Origin: Sporosarcina sp. NCCP-2222
Lineage (GTDB): Bacteria > Bacillota > Bacilli > Bacillales_A > Planococcaceae
Assembly: GCF_023168145.1 (NCBI RefSeq)
Contig: NZ_BQYK01000005.1
Location: 1 to 50,149, forward strand
Direction: 5' to 3'
Length of the DNA: 50,149 nucleotides
In this document: positions 8,929-17,346 of the stretch, in pieces
How the letters are laid out: the number at the start of each line of letters is the position of its first letter
How positions within the stretch are numbered: the stretch's first letter is position 1
Program-made: the position numbers and the translations under genes
The notes under the pieces: model-generated
What the model was told of the DNA's origin: nothing
Database searches by the model: none
The model's input: only the letters and a program-made list of their open reading frames with translations

Positions 8929-9753
8929 TCACTTCCAGAAGTCATCGAATACTGTGATGGGCATATGCCTTTTATGGGCCGAGCGCAAGTAGAGTTTTTC
9001 AATTTGCTCTTGCGACTTTACGGAGACTTCTTTTCCTTCGAGATAGTCGTCGATCTCTCCGTAGCTGACGCCTAATGCGACCTCATCCGGGAGCGCCGGA
9101 CGATTTTCTTCCAAATCGGCTGTCGGGACTTTGTTGTATAGATGCTCTGGACAATTTAATGCTTTCAAAATCTCACGGCCTTGGCGCTTGTTCAAGCGGA
9201 AAATTGGCATTAAATCGGCTCCGCCATCTCCAAATTTAGTATAGAATCCGGTTAATGCTTCAGCGGCTTGATCCGTGCCAAGGACGATGCAGCTATGGGC
9301 CGCAGCGATTGAGTATTGGACTTTCATCCGTTCCCGAGCCTTTTCGTTCCCTTTTGTATAATCAGAAATGATGACACCTGCTTTGGCGAGAGACTTCTCA
9401 CTCGCATCGACAGCATTTTTAATATCTACCGTGTAAATGGTGGAAGGCTGGATGTAATCAAGGGCATCTTGACAGTCATCCTCATCAAATTGTGTACCAT
9501 AAGGCAGTCGGACCGCGATGAATTTGAAATGGTCGGTGTTTTGCTCTTCGTTTAATTCATCGACGGCCATCTGGGCCAGTTTTCCTACAAGGGTGGAATC
9601 CTGTCCTCCTGAAATGCCGAGTACAAAGCCATTCAGAAATGTATTTTTCTCAATGTATTCCTTCATGAAGTCGATCGATTTGCGTATTTCAGCCTGTGGG
9701 TCAATCGACGGCTGCACTTTTAATGCTTCAATAATCTGTTGTTGAAGTGACAT
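8929..9753 (-). CDS. nadE: ammonia-dependent NAD synthetase
   Basis: NadE converts nicotinic acid adenine dinucleotide to NAD with ATP and ammonia. The 274-residue length is that of the short form lacking a glutaminase domain. The pyrophosphatase P-loop is SGGQDST (48-54), and the family stretch [20 protein letters not shown] and the adjacent [13 protein letters not shown] are present. The ATG at 9753 is preceded by AGGAGG. It follows pncB with a 12-bp gap on the same strand, giving a two-gene salvage operon from nicotinate towards NAD. Confidence 0.96.
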   Translation of the reverse strand: MSLQQQIIEALKVQPSIDPQAEIRKSIDFMKEYIEKNTFLNGFVLGISGGQDSTLVGKLAQMAVDELNEEQNTDHFKFIAVRLPYGTQFDEDDCQDALDYIQPSTIYTVDIKNAVDASEKSLAKAGVIISDYTKGNEKARERMKVQYSIAAAHSCIVLGTDQAAEALTGFYTKFGDGGADLMPIFRLNKRQGREILKALNCPEHLYNKVPTADLEENRPALPDEVALGVSYGEIDDYLEGKEVSVKSQEQIEKLYLRSAHKRHMPITVFDDFWK

Positions 9754-9765
9754 ATCTGTTCCTCC

Positions 9766-11235
9766 TCACCGTAATGAATAGGCATCCACTTTCTCCCGCA
9801 CTTCGCGGATATTGCGCATTTTATTATCCCAGCACTTCTGGCTTAGATCGACTGGGTATTCTTCTGGATTGAGGGAGCGTTTGTATTCCTCCCATAATAG
9901 ATCCAAATTGGCATGTGCATACTTTTGCATTTCCTGCAAAGTAGGGTTCGTGTAGATGACGTTCCCTTTCTCCATTACTTTCGCATGGAGATTCACCGCT
10001 TTAAAGTTCGTCACAAACTTCGAAATGAAGGTATGGACTGGGTGGAACATTTTAATCCGTTCCTCTGATGCCGGCTCTTCATCATACATCGTAATGTAAT
10101 CACCTTGCGCTTTGCCGTTTTCCTTGTCGATAATCCGGTACAGTTTCTTGAGCCCAGGCGTGGTGACTTTTTCTGCATTGGAAGAAATTTTAATTGTATC
10201 TTCCATTTCGCCTTGCTCATTTTCAATGGATACCATTTTATAAACAGCACCGAGAGCAGGCTGGTCGTAGGCTGTAATCAGCTTTGTGCCGATTCCCCAT
10301 ACGTCTACTCTTGCCCCTTGCGCTTTCAAGTTCAAGATCGTATATTCATCCAAATCGTTTGAAACCACGACTTTTGCATTCGGGAAGCCGGCTTCATCCA
10401 GCATGCGGCGTGCTTCTTTTGATAAAAACGCAATATCCCCGCTATCGAGCCGGATGCCAAGGAAATTGATTTGATCGCCAAGTTCCTTTGCGACTTGAAT
10501 GGCAGTCGGCACTCCGATTTTCAGGGTATTGTACGTATCCACTAGGAAAATACAATCTTTGTGGCGCTTCGCATACGAGTGAAATGCTTCATATTCACTC
10601 TTATACGCTTGCACAAGCGAGTGGGCATGTGTACCCGCGACCGGAATGCCGAAGCGTTTTCCGGCTCTTACGTTACTTGTCGCCTCGACTCCGCCGATGA
10701 ACGCCGCACGTGCGCCCCATACAGCTGCATCCATCTCATGGGCACGGCGGCTGCCGAATTCCATTACCACTTCGTCTTTGACGACCTGCTTAATACGGCT
10801 TGCTTTCGTCGCAATCAACGTCTGGAAATTAACGATATTCAAGATTGCCGTTTCTACGAGCTGCGCTTCCGCAAGTGTCGCTTCAACTCGGACGATCGGT
10901 TCGTTTGCAAATACAAGTTCTCCTTCGACCATTGAGTAAACATCACCCGTAAACCGGACGCCCTTCAAATAGTCGAGGAAATCCTCCCGGTACCCGACTT
11001 CATCACGCAAATAAGCGATATCGCTCTCGCTGAAATGAAAACCCTTCAAGTAGTCAAGAATCCGTTCCAGTCCTGCAAAAATTGCGTATCCATTGCCGAA
11101 TGGCAAATGCCTGAAGTAAACCTCAAACACCGCTTTCCTTTCATGTATGCCGTCTGCCCAATAGGACTCGGTCATATTGATCTGATAAAGATCGGTATGT
11201 AAAGCCAAACTGTCATCTGCATATTGCGAACTCAT
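9766..11235 (-). CDS. pncB: nicotinate phosphoribosyltransferase
   Basis: PncB makes nicotinate mononucleotide from nicotinate, PRPP and ATP, the first step of NAD salvage. The 489 residues match the Bacillus enzyme length. Family motifs include TDLYQINMTESYW near the N-terminus, GTHAHSLVQAY with the conserved His, FLGIRLDSGDIAFLS and VWGIGTKLI. The start is the ATG at 11235 with AAGGG upstream; an in-frame GTG eight codons earlier has no ribosome site. A candidate -10 TATACT lies at 11271-11276, but no convincing -35 goes with it. It forms an operon with nadE. Confidence 0.95.
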   Translation of the reverse strand: MSSQYADDSLALHTDLYQINMTESYWADGIHERKAVFEVYFRHLPFGNGYAIFAGLERILDYLKGFHFSESDIAYLRDEVGYREDFLDYLKGVRFTGDVYSMVEGELVFANEPIVRVEATLAEAQLVETAILNIVNFQTLIATKASRIKQVVKDEVVMEFGSRRAHEMDAAVWGARAAFIGGVEATSNVRAGKRFGIPVAGTHAHSLVQAYKSEYEAFHSYAKRHKDCIFLVDTYNTLKIGVPTAIQVAKELGDQINFLGIRLDSGDIAFLSKEARRMLDEAGFPNAKVVVSNDLDEYTILNLKAQGARVDVWGIGTKLITAYDQPALGAVYKMVSIENEQGEMEDTIKISSNAEKVTTPGLKKLYRIIDKENGKAQGDYITMYDEEPASEERIKMFHPVHTFISKFVTNFKAVNLHAKVMEKGNVIYTNPTLQEMQKYAHANLDLLWEEYKRSLNPEEYPVDLSQKCWDNKMRNIREVREKVDAYSLR

Positions 11236-11434
11236 GCAATTCCCTTCTTCCACAATCACTATTTGGATTTAGTATACACCATTTACCCGGAAATCGAACG
11301 GAATTAACATAAATTGTGGCAGATGCGGGTTGCAGGCCAGTCGTTCGATGTGGTACACCGCCAAAAGTAGGTTTTTCTATTTATCTATGGTAAAGTAGCA
11401 AACGAAAATACGATTTATCGAAGGAGGGATTCAA

Positions 11435-12166
11435 GTGTCATCCCACCAATCCCCTGCACTGCAGTTTAGCAACGTCCATTACACCATAGATGATATCGCT
11501 ATTTTACATAATGTATCCGGCTGCTTTCCAAAAGGAAAAATCACTGCATTGGTCGGGCCGTCAGGAGCAGGCAAAACAACCTTGCTAAAGCTTTGCAATG
11601 GTCTTTTATCACCAACATCCGGTTCCATTTGTGTCAACAGCCAACCAATTGATCAGTTTGAACCACCCCAATTGCGGAGGCATATCGGAATGGTTTTACA
11701 AAATTCTCCTATGCTTAAGGGCTCCGTATATGATAACCTTGCACTTCCCTTTCGCCTGAAAGGCGAGCAATTGACAAAAGAGGAAGCAGTCAACCTTCTG
11801 GAACAAACAGGACTTCAACGTTCTTTTCTTGAGGCGGATGCCCTTAATTTATCCGGCGGTCAGCGACAAAAGGTTTCAATCGCCAGAACTTTGGGAAACC
11901 AGTCTTCCGTTTTATTGCTGGACGAAATCACTTCGTCACTGGACCGCACTTCAGTGCAAGAAATCGAAACATTGATTCTTAGGCTGAATAAAGACAACGG
12001 CACCTCCGTCATCTGGATCACCCATAATTTAGAACAAGCCATGAGAGTAAGTGATTACTTATGGGTCATGATGAACGGGCAAGTTGTTGAAACAGGAGAT
12101 CCCTCACTATTAGACTCGCCTGCCAATGAACAAGTCGCAAAATTTGTGAAGGGGGAACAGTCATGA
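11435..12166 (+). CDS. ABC transporter ATPase, FetA/YbbL-like
   Basis: This 243-residue ATPase has Walker A GPSGAGKTT (41-49), the signature LSGGQ (139-143) and Walker B LLLDEITSSLD (about 160-170). It overlaps the following permease gene by four bases (ATGA), and that permease is of the FetB (UPF0014) family, so the pair probably forms a FetAB-type exporter; in E. coli FetAB exports iron and protects against oxidative stress. The start is GTG, preceded by AAGGAGGGA. Metal specificity is inferred from homologues only. Confidence 0.85.
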   Translation: MSSHQSPALQFSNVHYTIDDIAILHNVSGCFPKGKITALVGPSGAGKTTLLKLCNGLLSPTSGSICVNSQPIDQFEPPQLRRHIGMVLQNSPMLKGSVYDNLALPFRLKGEQLTKEEAVNLLEQTGLQRSFLEADALNLSGGQRQKVSIARTLGNQSSVLLLDEITSSLDRTSVQEIETLILRLNKDNGTSVIWITHNLEQAMRVSDYLWVMMNGQVVETGDPSLLDSPANEQVAKFVKGEQS

Positions 12167-12915
12167 GTTATTTGACTTTGGCACTCACTCTAGTCTTTGT
12201 ACTCATTCCTCTTCTGTTATCCAAGTCTCTTGGGTTAGGACTTGAAAAGGACACGGTAATCGCCACCGTTCGATCGATTATCCAGCTTCTAGCTGTAGGC
12301 TACGTATTAAATTTTGTCTTTGATTCGGAAAGCTTTCTATTCATCTTCTTGATGGTCGCTTTAATGATCGCAGCAGCGACGCAAAACGCCCGCAAAAAAG
12401 GGACTGGAATACGTGGTGTAACATGGAAGCTAACATTGACCTTTGTAAGCATTGAACTGTTAACTCAAAGTATTCTCATCGGCTTTAATATCGTTCCGGC
12501 AACAGCCCAATATATCATTTCACTCAGCGGTATGGTTGTCGGCAATTCGATGGTGCTGGCCATCCTGTTCTTGAACCGCTTTTCTGCCGAGGTGGAATCA
12601 AACCGGGACATTGGGGAATTGATTCTTTCACTTGGCGGGACTCCTAAGCAGGCAATCCATCAGCAACTGATCACATCCATCAAAGCAAGTATGATTCCAA
12701 CGATCGAAAGCCAGAAAACGATCGGACTGGTTCAACTTCCAGGAATGATGAGCGGCCAGATCATTGCAGGCGCCGATCCAATCCAAGCGGTGCAATTCCA
12801 GCTGCTTGTTCTTTTTCTTCTTCTATCAACAGCTGCTTTGACAAGCGTTCTGCTTGGATTTCTTGTGTACCCAACTCTTTTCAATGAACGCATGCAGCAA
12901 ATACCATGGAAATAG
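12163..12915 (+). CDS. FetB/UPF0014-family ABC permease
   Basis: A 250-residue membrane protein with about seven hydrophobic segments and the conserved central stretch SGMVVGNSMVLAILFLNRF, followed by MSGQIIAGADPIQAVQFQLL. These identify the UPF0014/FetB family, the membrane half of a putative iron exporter. Its ATG overlaps the stop of the ATPase gene, so the two are co-translated. A small CCGGCA/TGCCGG hairpin (12928-12945) follows, without a T-run on this strand. Confidence 0.87.
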   Translation: MSYLTLALTLVFVLIPLLLSKSLGLGLEKDTVIATVRSIIQLLAVGYVLNFVFDSESFLFIFLMVALMIAAATQNARKKGTGIRGVTWKLTLTFVSIELLTQSILIGFNIVPATAQYIISLSGMVVGNSMVLAILFLNRFSAEVESNRDIGELILSLGGTPKQAIHQQLITSIKASMIPTIESQKTIGLVQLPGMMSGQIIAGADPIQAVQFQLLVLFLLLSTAALTSVLLGFLVYPTLFNERMQQIPWK

Positions 12916-12955
12916 CCAGCTAACAATCCGGCAATCTCCTGCCGGACAAAAAAGC

Positions 12956-12986
12956 CCCCTGTCAACGAACATACTATCGACAGGGG
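12956..12986 (-). terminator. terminator of the SMR gene pair
   Basis: An 8-bp stem (CCCCTGTC / GACAGGGG) is followed on the minus strand by GC and six T (12948-12953). It lies about 80 bases past the second SMR gene and near the end of the convergent FetB-type gene. Confidence 0.8.
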
Positions 12987-13065
12987 AATGGCTCATTTAT
13001 CATATACATTTCTTCCGCCTACACTTGGGCTTGTTCCTCATTCAAATCAAAATTGCATGTTAAAT

Positions 13066-13380
13066 TCATCCGAACAGTTTCAACCCGACTGCACCACCGA
13101 TAATCAACATTAAAAACAGCATCCGCTTCCAGCCTGTCGGTTCGTTAAAAAATAAGATCCCCACAGTCACAGCACCAGCCGCTCCAAGACCTGTCCAGAC
13201 CGCATACGCCGTCCCCATTGGTATTACGCGCATAGCTAATGAAAGGAAGAAAAAGCCGCCCGAAAATACAGCAGCTAACAGGATCAACCGAGGGAGCGTT
13301 TTCTTTTGAAGAAATAAATTAATGAAATACACGCCAAAGATTTCACCGAAGCTCGCAATGATCAAGTAGAGCCACGCCAT
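13066..13380 (-). CDS. small multidrug resistance (SMR) efflux protein, second subunit
   Basis: A 104-residue protein with four hydrophobic helices and the conserved membrane Glu of the SMR family (FGEIFGV, Glu13). The stretch GTAYAVWTGLGAAGAVTVGI is the family signature. Paired SMR genes usually encode heteromeric proton-driven pumps for cationic compounds (EbrAB, YkkCD). Its ATG overlaps the stop of the upstream SMR gene (TAATG). No guanidine riboswitch lies upstream, so I do not assign a guanidinium-export role. Substrate unknown. Confidence 0.88.
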   Translation of the reverse strand: MAWLYLIIASFGEIFGVYFINLFLQKKTLPRLILLAAVFSGGFFFLSLAMRVIPMGTAYAVWTGLGAAGAVTVGILFFNEPTGWKRMLFLMLIIGGAVGLKLFG

Positions 13381-13724
13381 TACCCCACTCCCCCTTCCGA
13401 TTCTTGAGGTTTCTCATCAGTCGTTGTCATCTTGATACCGATAACTCCTATCAAAATCATTCCAATGAATAATACTTTCACGAAAGAAAAATCGGCATGG
13501 AAAAGGATAAAGTCGATCAGGACGATTGCTGCCGCCCCGGAACCTGTAAACACGGCATATACAGTCCCGCTCGGCAATTTCTCGCAAGCTTTTATTATGA
13601 AAAAGAAACTGAACAATATGGCCACAATAGTGCCCGTCCATTCCAGCAGTGAATCTGAATACCGAAGGCCGACCACCCAAAATATCTCAACAATTGCTGC
13701 AAAGACAACATATAACCAAGCCAT
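13380..13724 (-). CDS. small multidrug resistance (SMR) efflux protein, first subunit
   Basis: A 114-residue four-helix SMR protein with the conserved Glu13 (IVEIFWV) and the GTVYAVFTGSGAAAIVLIDF signature. It has a longer acidic tail than its partner, a common asymmetry in heteromeric SMR pairs. It overlaps the second gene by one base. The 5' region contains two short hairpins (CTGTT/AACAG at 13770-13787 and CCTGG/CCAGG at 13745-13762) just before the ribosome site ACAGGAGG, and a possible -10 TATACT at 13808-13813. Confidence 0.88.
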   Translation of the reverse strand: MAWLYVVFAAIVEIFWVVGLRYSDSLLEWTGTIVAILFSFFFIIKACEKLPSGTVYAVFTGSGAAAIVLIDFILFHADFSFVKVLFIGMILIGVIGIKMTTTDEKPQESEGGVG

Positions 13725-13827
13725 CGGAAACTACCTCCTGTCATCCTGGATCATTCGCCAGGCAATGTACTGTTATCTAGTAAACAGAATCGAGCTAATC
13801 ACCAATTAGTATAACAAAAATACCAGC

Positions 13828-13856
13828 TTGCAAATGCCACTCTTTCATGCTATCTT
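13828..13856 (+). promoter_or_regulatory. sigma-A promoter of the S-box transcript
   Basis: A -35 TTGCAA (13828-13833) and a -10 TATCTT (13851-13856) are 17 bp apart. The predicted start, near 13863, is about 30 bases before the SAM aptamer. It lies back to back with the SMR upstream region. Confidence 0.65.
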
Positions 13857-13891
13857 TAGATAAACTATTTTTAAACAATTCCATATTTTTA

Positions 13892-14056
13892 TTCTTATCA
13901 AGAGAGACGGAGGGATTTGGCCCGACGAAGTCTCAGCAACCAGCCCGATTTTGGTATGGTGCTAATTCCAAGTGACGTGCGCGTCATGAAGATGAGAAGA
14001 TTGATTTCAACACTTGAATGTTGAGGGCCCTCTTCTTGCAGGGTCCTTTTTTATTT
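13892..14056 (+). promoter_or_regulatory. SAM-I (S-box) riboswitch with terminator
   Basis: The aptamer (13892-14000) shows the standard S-box blocks in order: CTTATCAAGAGAGACGGAGG, GGCCCGACGAAGTCTC, AGCAACC, GGTGCTAATTCC and GATGAGAAG closing P1. The terminator pairs AGGGCCCT (14024-14031) with AGGGTCCT (14040-14047) and is followed by TTTTTTATTTTT. High SAM should end transcription before metI. Confidence 0.98.
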
Positions 14057-14078
14057 TTCACACAGAGGAGATGCAACG

Positions 14079-15212
14079 ATGAAAAAACGATGTTTAGACA
14101 CGAAATTTGTTCAGCTAGGGAATCAGAGTGATCCAAGTACAGGTGCCGTCAACCCGCCTATTTACCTGTCCACCGCATATAAGCATGACGGACTCGGTAA
14201 ATCAACGGGATACGATTATACTCGTACAAAAAATCCAACCCGAACGATTCTAGAAGAAGGGATTGCAGAATTAGAAGGAGGAGATCAAGGCTATGCCTGC
14301 AGTTCTGGAATGGCAGCGATTCAACTGGTTCTCTCTTTGTTCCGTTCAGGCGATGAATTGATTGCCCCTGAGGATCTTTATGGTGGTACTTACCGGCTGT
14401 TTGACCAATACGAAGATCTTTATGGCATCCGGACATCTTACGCTTCCTTTGAAACGGTAGAAGAAATTGAACAATTGCTTACCGATAAGACCAAAGCGTT
14501 GTTTCTTGAGACACCAACAAATCCGCTCATGCAGCAAATTGACGTTGCTGCCTTTGCCGAATTGGCAAAGAAACACGATCTCTATCTCATCGTTGACAAT
14601 ACATTCTTGACACCTTTTTATCAAAGGCCGATTGAGGATGGAGCAGACATTGTCATTCACAGTGCTACAAAATATATAGGCGGACACAACGATGTGCTCG
14701 CAGGACTCGTCGTTGCCAAGGGAGAGTCATTATGCGAACAGCTCGGTAAAAATCATAATGCCATCGGCGCGACATTGTCCCCATTTGATTCTTGGCTTGT
14801 TGTCCGTGGGTTAAAGACGCTGCACGTACGGATGCGCGCCCATGATGCGAATGCCAAGGAGATTGTCGCCTATTTAGAAAAAGAACCGCTTATTGATAGC
14901 GTCTTGTACGCTGGGCAAGGCGGCATGGTATCCTTCCGTCTTCAAAAGAGCGAATGGATCGGTCCCTTCCTAGAAAATCTAAAGCTGATTACGTTTGCTG
15001 AAAGTCTTGGCGGAGTCGAAAGCTTCATTACATATCCGACGACACAAACTCATATGGATATCCCGCTGGAGGAGCGCCTGCGCCGTGGGATTGACGACCG
15101 GCTTCTGCGGTTTTCAGTTGGCCTGGAGGATGCAGACGATTTAATTGAAGATGTTCAGCAAGCGTTGAAAGCCGCCAGCAGAACGACCGAGCAAGTGTCC
15201 ACCTTATCGTAA
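14079..15212 (+). CDS. metI: cystathionine gamma-synthase / O-acetylhomoserine thiolyase
   Basis: A 377-residue PLP enzyme of the Cys/Met metabolism family that joins an activated homoserine to cysteine (or sulfide) in methionine synthesis. The PLP Lys is Lys198 in SATKYIGGHNDV, and the cofactor Asp is Asp173 in IVDNTF. Length and motifs fit Bacillus MetI (about 373 residues). It lies directly behind the S-box riboswitch, with GAGGAG eight bases before the ATG. The usual partner metC is not the next gene; a cyclase-family gene follows after 67 bp without a terminator. Confidence 0.92.
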   Translation: MKKRCLDTKFVQLGNQSDPSTGAVNPPIYLSTAYKHDGLGKSTGYDYTRTKNPTRTILEEGIAELEGGDQGYACSSGMAAIQLVLSLFRSGDELIAPEDLYGGTYRLFDQYEDLYGIRTSYASFETVEEIEQLLTDKTKALFLETPTNPLMQQIDVAAFAELAKKHDLYLIVDNTFLTPFYQRPIEDGADIVIHSATKYIGGHNDVLAGLVVAKGESLCEQLGKNHNAIGATLSPFDSWLVVRGLKTLHVRMRAHDANAKEIVAYLEKEPLIDSVLYAGQGGMVSFRLQKSEWIGPFLENLKLITFAESLGGVESFITYPTTQTHMDIPLEERLRRGIDDRLLRFSVGLEDADDLIEDVQQALKAASRTTEQVSTLS

Positions 15213-15279
15213 AGCGCCGCCGGAGTTACATGAAATTGCTCATTTACTATAGAAAACACGCGTAGAAAGAGGGATGGAA

Positions 15280-16041
15280 ATGACGATTAAAACTAGTACA
15301 GAAATACAAGAGGCTCTGCAGCTCCTGAAATCGAAAGAGTGGATTGATCTTACCCATACGTTCGGCCCGGATTCTCCACACTTTTTCATGTTTGAGGACG
15401 CGAAATTTGAGACGCTTTTTAACCATGATGATGGTTTTCTAGCTCAACAATTCACGTTTCCCGGGCAATACGGAACACATATCGATGCACCTATTCACTT
15501 TGTCCGTGATACCCGCTATCTAGAAGAACTGCAGTTAAAAGAGTTAGTTCTGCCACTTGTCGTGATCGATAAATCAAAAGAAGCAGCGGAAGATAACGAT
15601 TTCACACTTGGCGTTCATCATATTCTTGAATTCGAAGAGATTCATGGAACGATCGAAGAAGGAACGTTTGTAGCGCTTCGTACAGATTGGAGTAAACGAT
15701 GGCCGGATGCAGAGGCCTTCAATAATAAAGACAACGAGGGCAACAATAGGATTCCAGGTTGGGGGCTTGACGCTCTCCAATTCCTCTTCGAGCAGCGCCA
15801 AGTGAAAGCAGTCGGACACGAAACGTATGATACGGATTCGTCCGCAGATTTCCGTGCCAAAGGAAAATTGGAAGGAGAGTATTATGTACTCGATCAGGAT
15901 ACGTATCAAATTGAGTTGATGACAAACTTGGATAAGTGCCCTGCCAAAGGAGCCATCATTTTCAATATTGTTCCGAAACCAGAAAAGGCATCTGGCTTCC
16001 CAGTTCGCTCTTTTGCAATACTGCCCGAATCTATTAAATAA
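15280..16041 (+). CDS. cyclase family protein (kynurenine formamidase-like)
   Basis: A 253-residue metal-dependent hydrolase of the cyclase/arylformamidase superfamily. The metal-binding H-x-D-x-x-x-H motif is seen in YGTHIDAPIHF (His67, Asp69, His73). The actual substrate is not clear; relatives hydrolyse N-formylkynurenine, isatin and other cyclic or formyl amides. I chose the ATG at 15280 because AGAGGG lies six bases before it; the ATG at 15274 abuts the ribosome site. It sits 67 bp past metI with no terminator between, so it is probably on the SAM-controlled transcript. Confidence 0.82.
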   Translation: MTIKTSTEIQEALQLLKSKEWIDLTHTFGPDSPHFFMFEDAKFETLFNHDDGFLAQQFTFPGQYGTHIDAPIHFVRDTRYLEELQLKELVLPLVVIDKSKEAAEDNDFTLGVHHILEFEEIHGTIEEGTFVALRTDWSKRWPDAEAFNNKDNEGNNRIPGWGLDALQFLFEQRQVKAVGHETYDTDSSADFRAKGKLEGEYYVLDQDTYQIELMTNLDKCPAKGAIIFNIVPKPEKASGFPVRSFAILPESIK

Positions 16042-16056
16042 TTGTTTGAAATCTCG

Positions 16057-16087
16057 GCAAAGGGAACTACTTCCCTTTGCTTTTTTT
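16057..16087 (+). terminator. terminator of metI and the cyclase gene
   Basis: A 10-bp perfect stem (GCAAAGGGAA / TTCCCTTTGC) with a 4-base loop is followed by seven T. Confidence 0.95.
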
Positions 16088-16246
16088 ATTACTTTCTATT
16101 ATTCCCTCTCCTTTCGCATCAGTCTTAGATGGATGAAAAACTGAATATTTTGTAGAATTTCCCCCCTATAAACCCTTCTACTTTTATCATAACTTGTCGA
16201 AACCTGTGCTATCTTGTCTAATAAACTGATTTTTCTTAATTTTATA

Positions 16247-16275
16247 TTGACACTCTCTTCATTAGTCATTAGTAT
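16247..16275 (+). promoter_or_regulatory. sigma-A promoter of the app operon
   Basis: A consensus -35 TTGACA (16247-16252) and a -10 TAGTAT (16270-16275) are 17 bp apart. The start would be near 16282, immediately before a perfect palindrome. Confidence 0.8.
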
Positions 16276-16283
16276 CATAGATA

Positions 16284-16325
16284 ATTGTCAGGACAATCTC
16301 CTATACGGGCGGCTCTGGCCGTATA
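16284..16325 (+). repeat. two inverted repeats in the app leader
   Basis: ATTGTC-AG-GACAAT (16284-16297) is a perfect 14-bp palindrome at the predicted transcription start, and TATACGG / CCGTATA (16302-16308 with 16319-16325) forms a 7-bp hairpin just after it. The first could be a repressor operator, the second an mRNA hairpin; neither matches a site I can name. Confidence 0.6.
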
Positions 16326-16359
16326 AGGAAGTGTCAACACATTGAAATGGAGTGACCCT

Positions 16360-17346
16360 ATGAGCAATCAACCTGTTTTGGATGTCAGTAACCTGAAGAC
16401 ATATTTTTATTTGGAAAAGGATGTTGTGGCAAAAGCAGTGGATGATATATCTTTTTCCGTCTATCCCGGTGAAACAGTTGCAATCGTTGGTGAGTCCGGC
16501 AGCGGAAAGAGCATTACAGCACTTTCTATCATGCAGTTGATTAACAAACCAGGGCAAATCGTCGACGGTTCGATCCGATTGAAGGAACGCAATTTGGCCA
16601 CCTTAAAATCAAAACAGATGACATCCGTCCGCGGCAATCATATCGGGATGATCTTCCAAGAACCGATGACCGCACTCAATCCTGTTTTCACGATTGGAAG
16701 CCAAATGACGGAAACGCTTCGCAAACATAAGAAACTCTCGAAAAAGCAAGCACATGAAAAAGCAATTGAATTACTGCGTATCGTCGGCATCCCAAGACCC
16801 GAACAAATCATCCACGAATTCCCTCACCAACTATCGGGCGGCATGCGCCAGCGTGTCATGATTGCTATGGCCATTTCCTGCGAACCAGAGCTGCTGATCG
16901 CTGATGAACCGACAACCGCCTTAGATGTAACGATTCAAGCCCAAATACTGGATCTGCTTTTAGAAATGCAAAAAAGGTACAATATGGCGCTTTTACTCAT
17001 CACGCATGATCTTGGTGTTGTCTATGAATACACAGATCGCGTCATGGTGATGTATGGCGGTCAAATTGTTGAACAAGCCCCGACAAAACAACTTTTGAAA
17101 CTGACTAAACACCCATATACACAAGGGTTGCTCAGCAGCCTGCCAAGCATCGATCAAGACGTTGAACGGCTTGGCACCATTAAGGGCACTGTTCCACCAG
17201 CGTACAACTTTCCGAAAGGATGCCGATTTTCTACCCGTTGCCCTTTTGCCATGGAACGTTGCAAAGAATCAAACCCCGTACTGACTGAACTGGAGAAAGA
17301 TCATTACGTGCGTTGTTTTCTCTACGATGGGGGTGAAACGTCATGA
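16360..17346 (+). CDS. appD: oligopeptide ABC transporter ATPase AppD
   Basis: A 328-residue ATPase of the OppD/DppD type that powers peptide import. Walker A GESGSGKS, the signature SGGMRQRV and Walker [13 protein letters not shown] are all present, and the C-terminal Cys-containing motif [15 protein letters not shown] is that of peptide-transporter ATPases. The start at 16360 has GGAG seven bases upstream; an ATG six codons earlier has no site. It is the first gene of five in the Bacillus appDFABC order and overlaps appF by four bases. Confidence 0.93.
   Translation: MSNQPVLDVSNLKTYFYLEKDVVAKAVDDISFSVYPGETVAIVGESGSGKSITALSIMQLINKPGQIVDGSIRLKERNLATLKSKQMTSVRGNHIGMIFQEPMTALNPVFTIGSQMTETLRKHKKLSKKQAHEKAIELLRIVGIPRPEQIIHEFPHQLSGGMRQRVMIAMAISCEPELLIADEPTTALDVTIQAQILDLLLEMQKRYNMALLLITHDLGVVYEYTDRVMVMYGGQIVEQAPTKQLLKLTKHPYTQGLLSSLPSIDQDVERLGTIKGTVPPAYNFPKGCRFSTRCPFAMERCKESNPVLTELEKDHYVRCFLYDGGETS

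Noticed and set aside
8729..8992. 87-codon plus-strand frame near the nadE terminator
   Set aside because: It crosses the strong nadE terminator and the end of nadE, has no ribosome site and no family features.
13725..13800. Guanidine riboswitch (ykkC or mini-ykkC) before the SMR pair
   Set aside because: Two tandem hairpins are present, but their loops (TACTAGAT, CGAATGAT) lack the ACGR loop motif of mini-ykkC, and the ykkC core is absent.
16140..16165. CodY box before the app operon
   Set aside because: The best match to AATTTTCWGAAAATT has about five mismatches, too weak to call.
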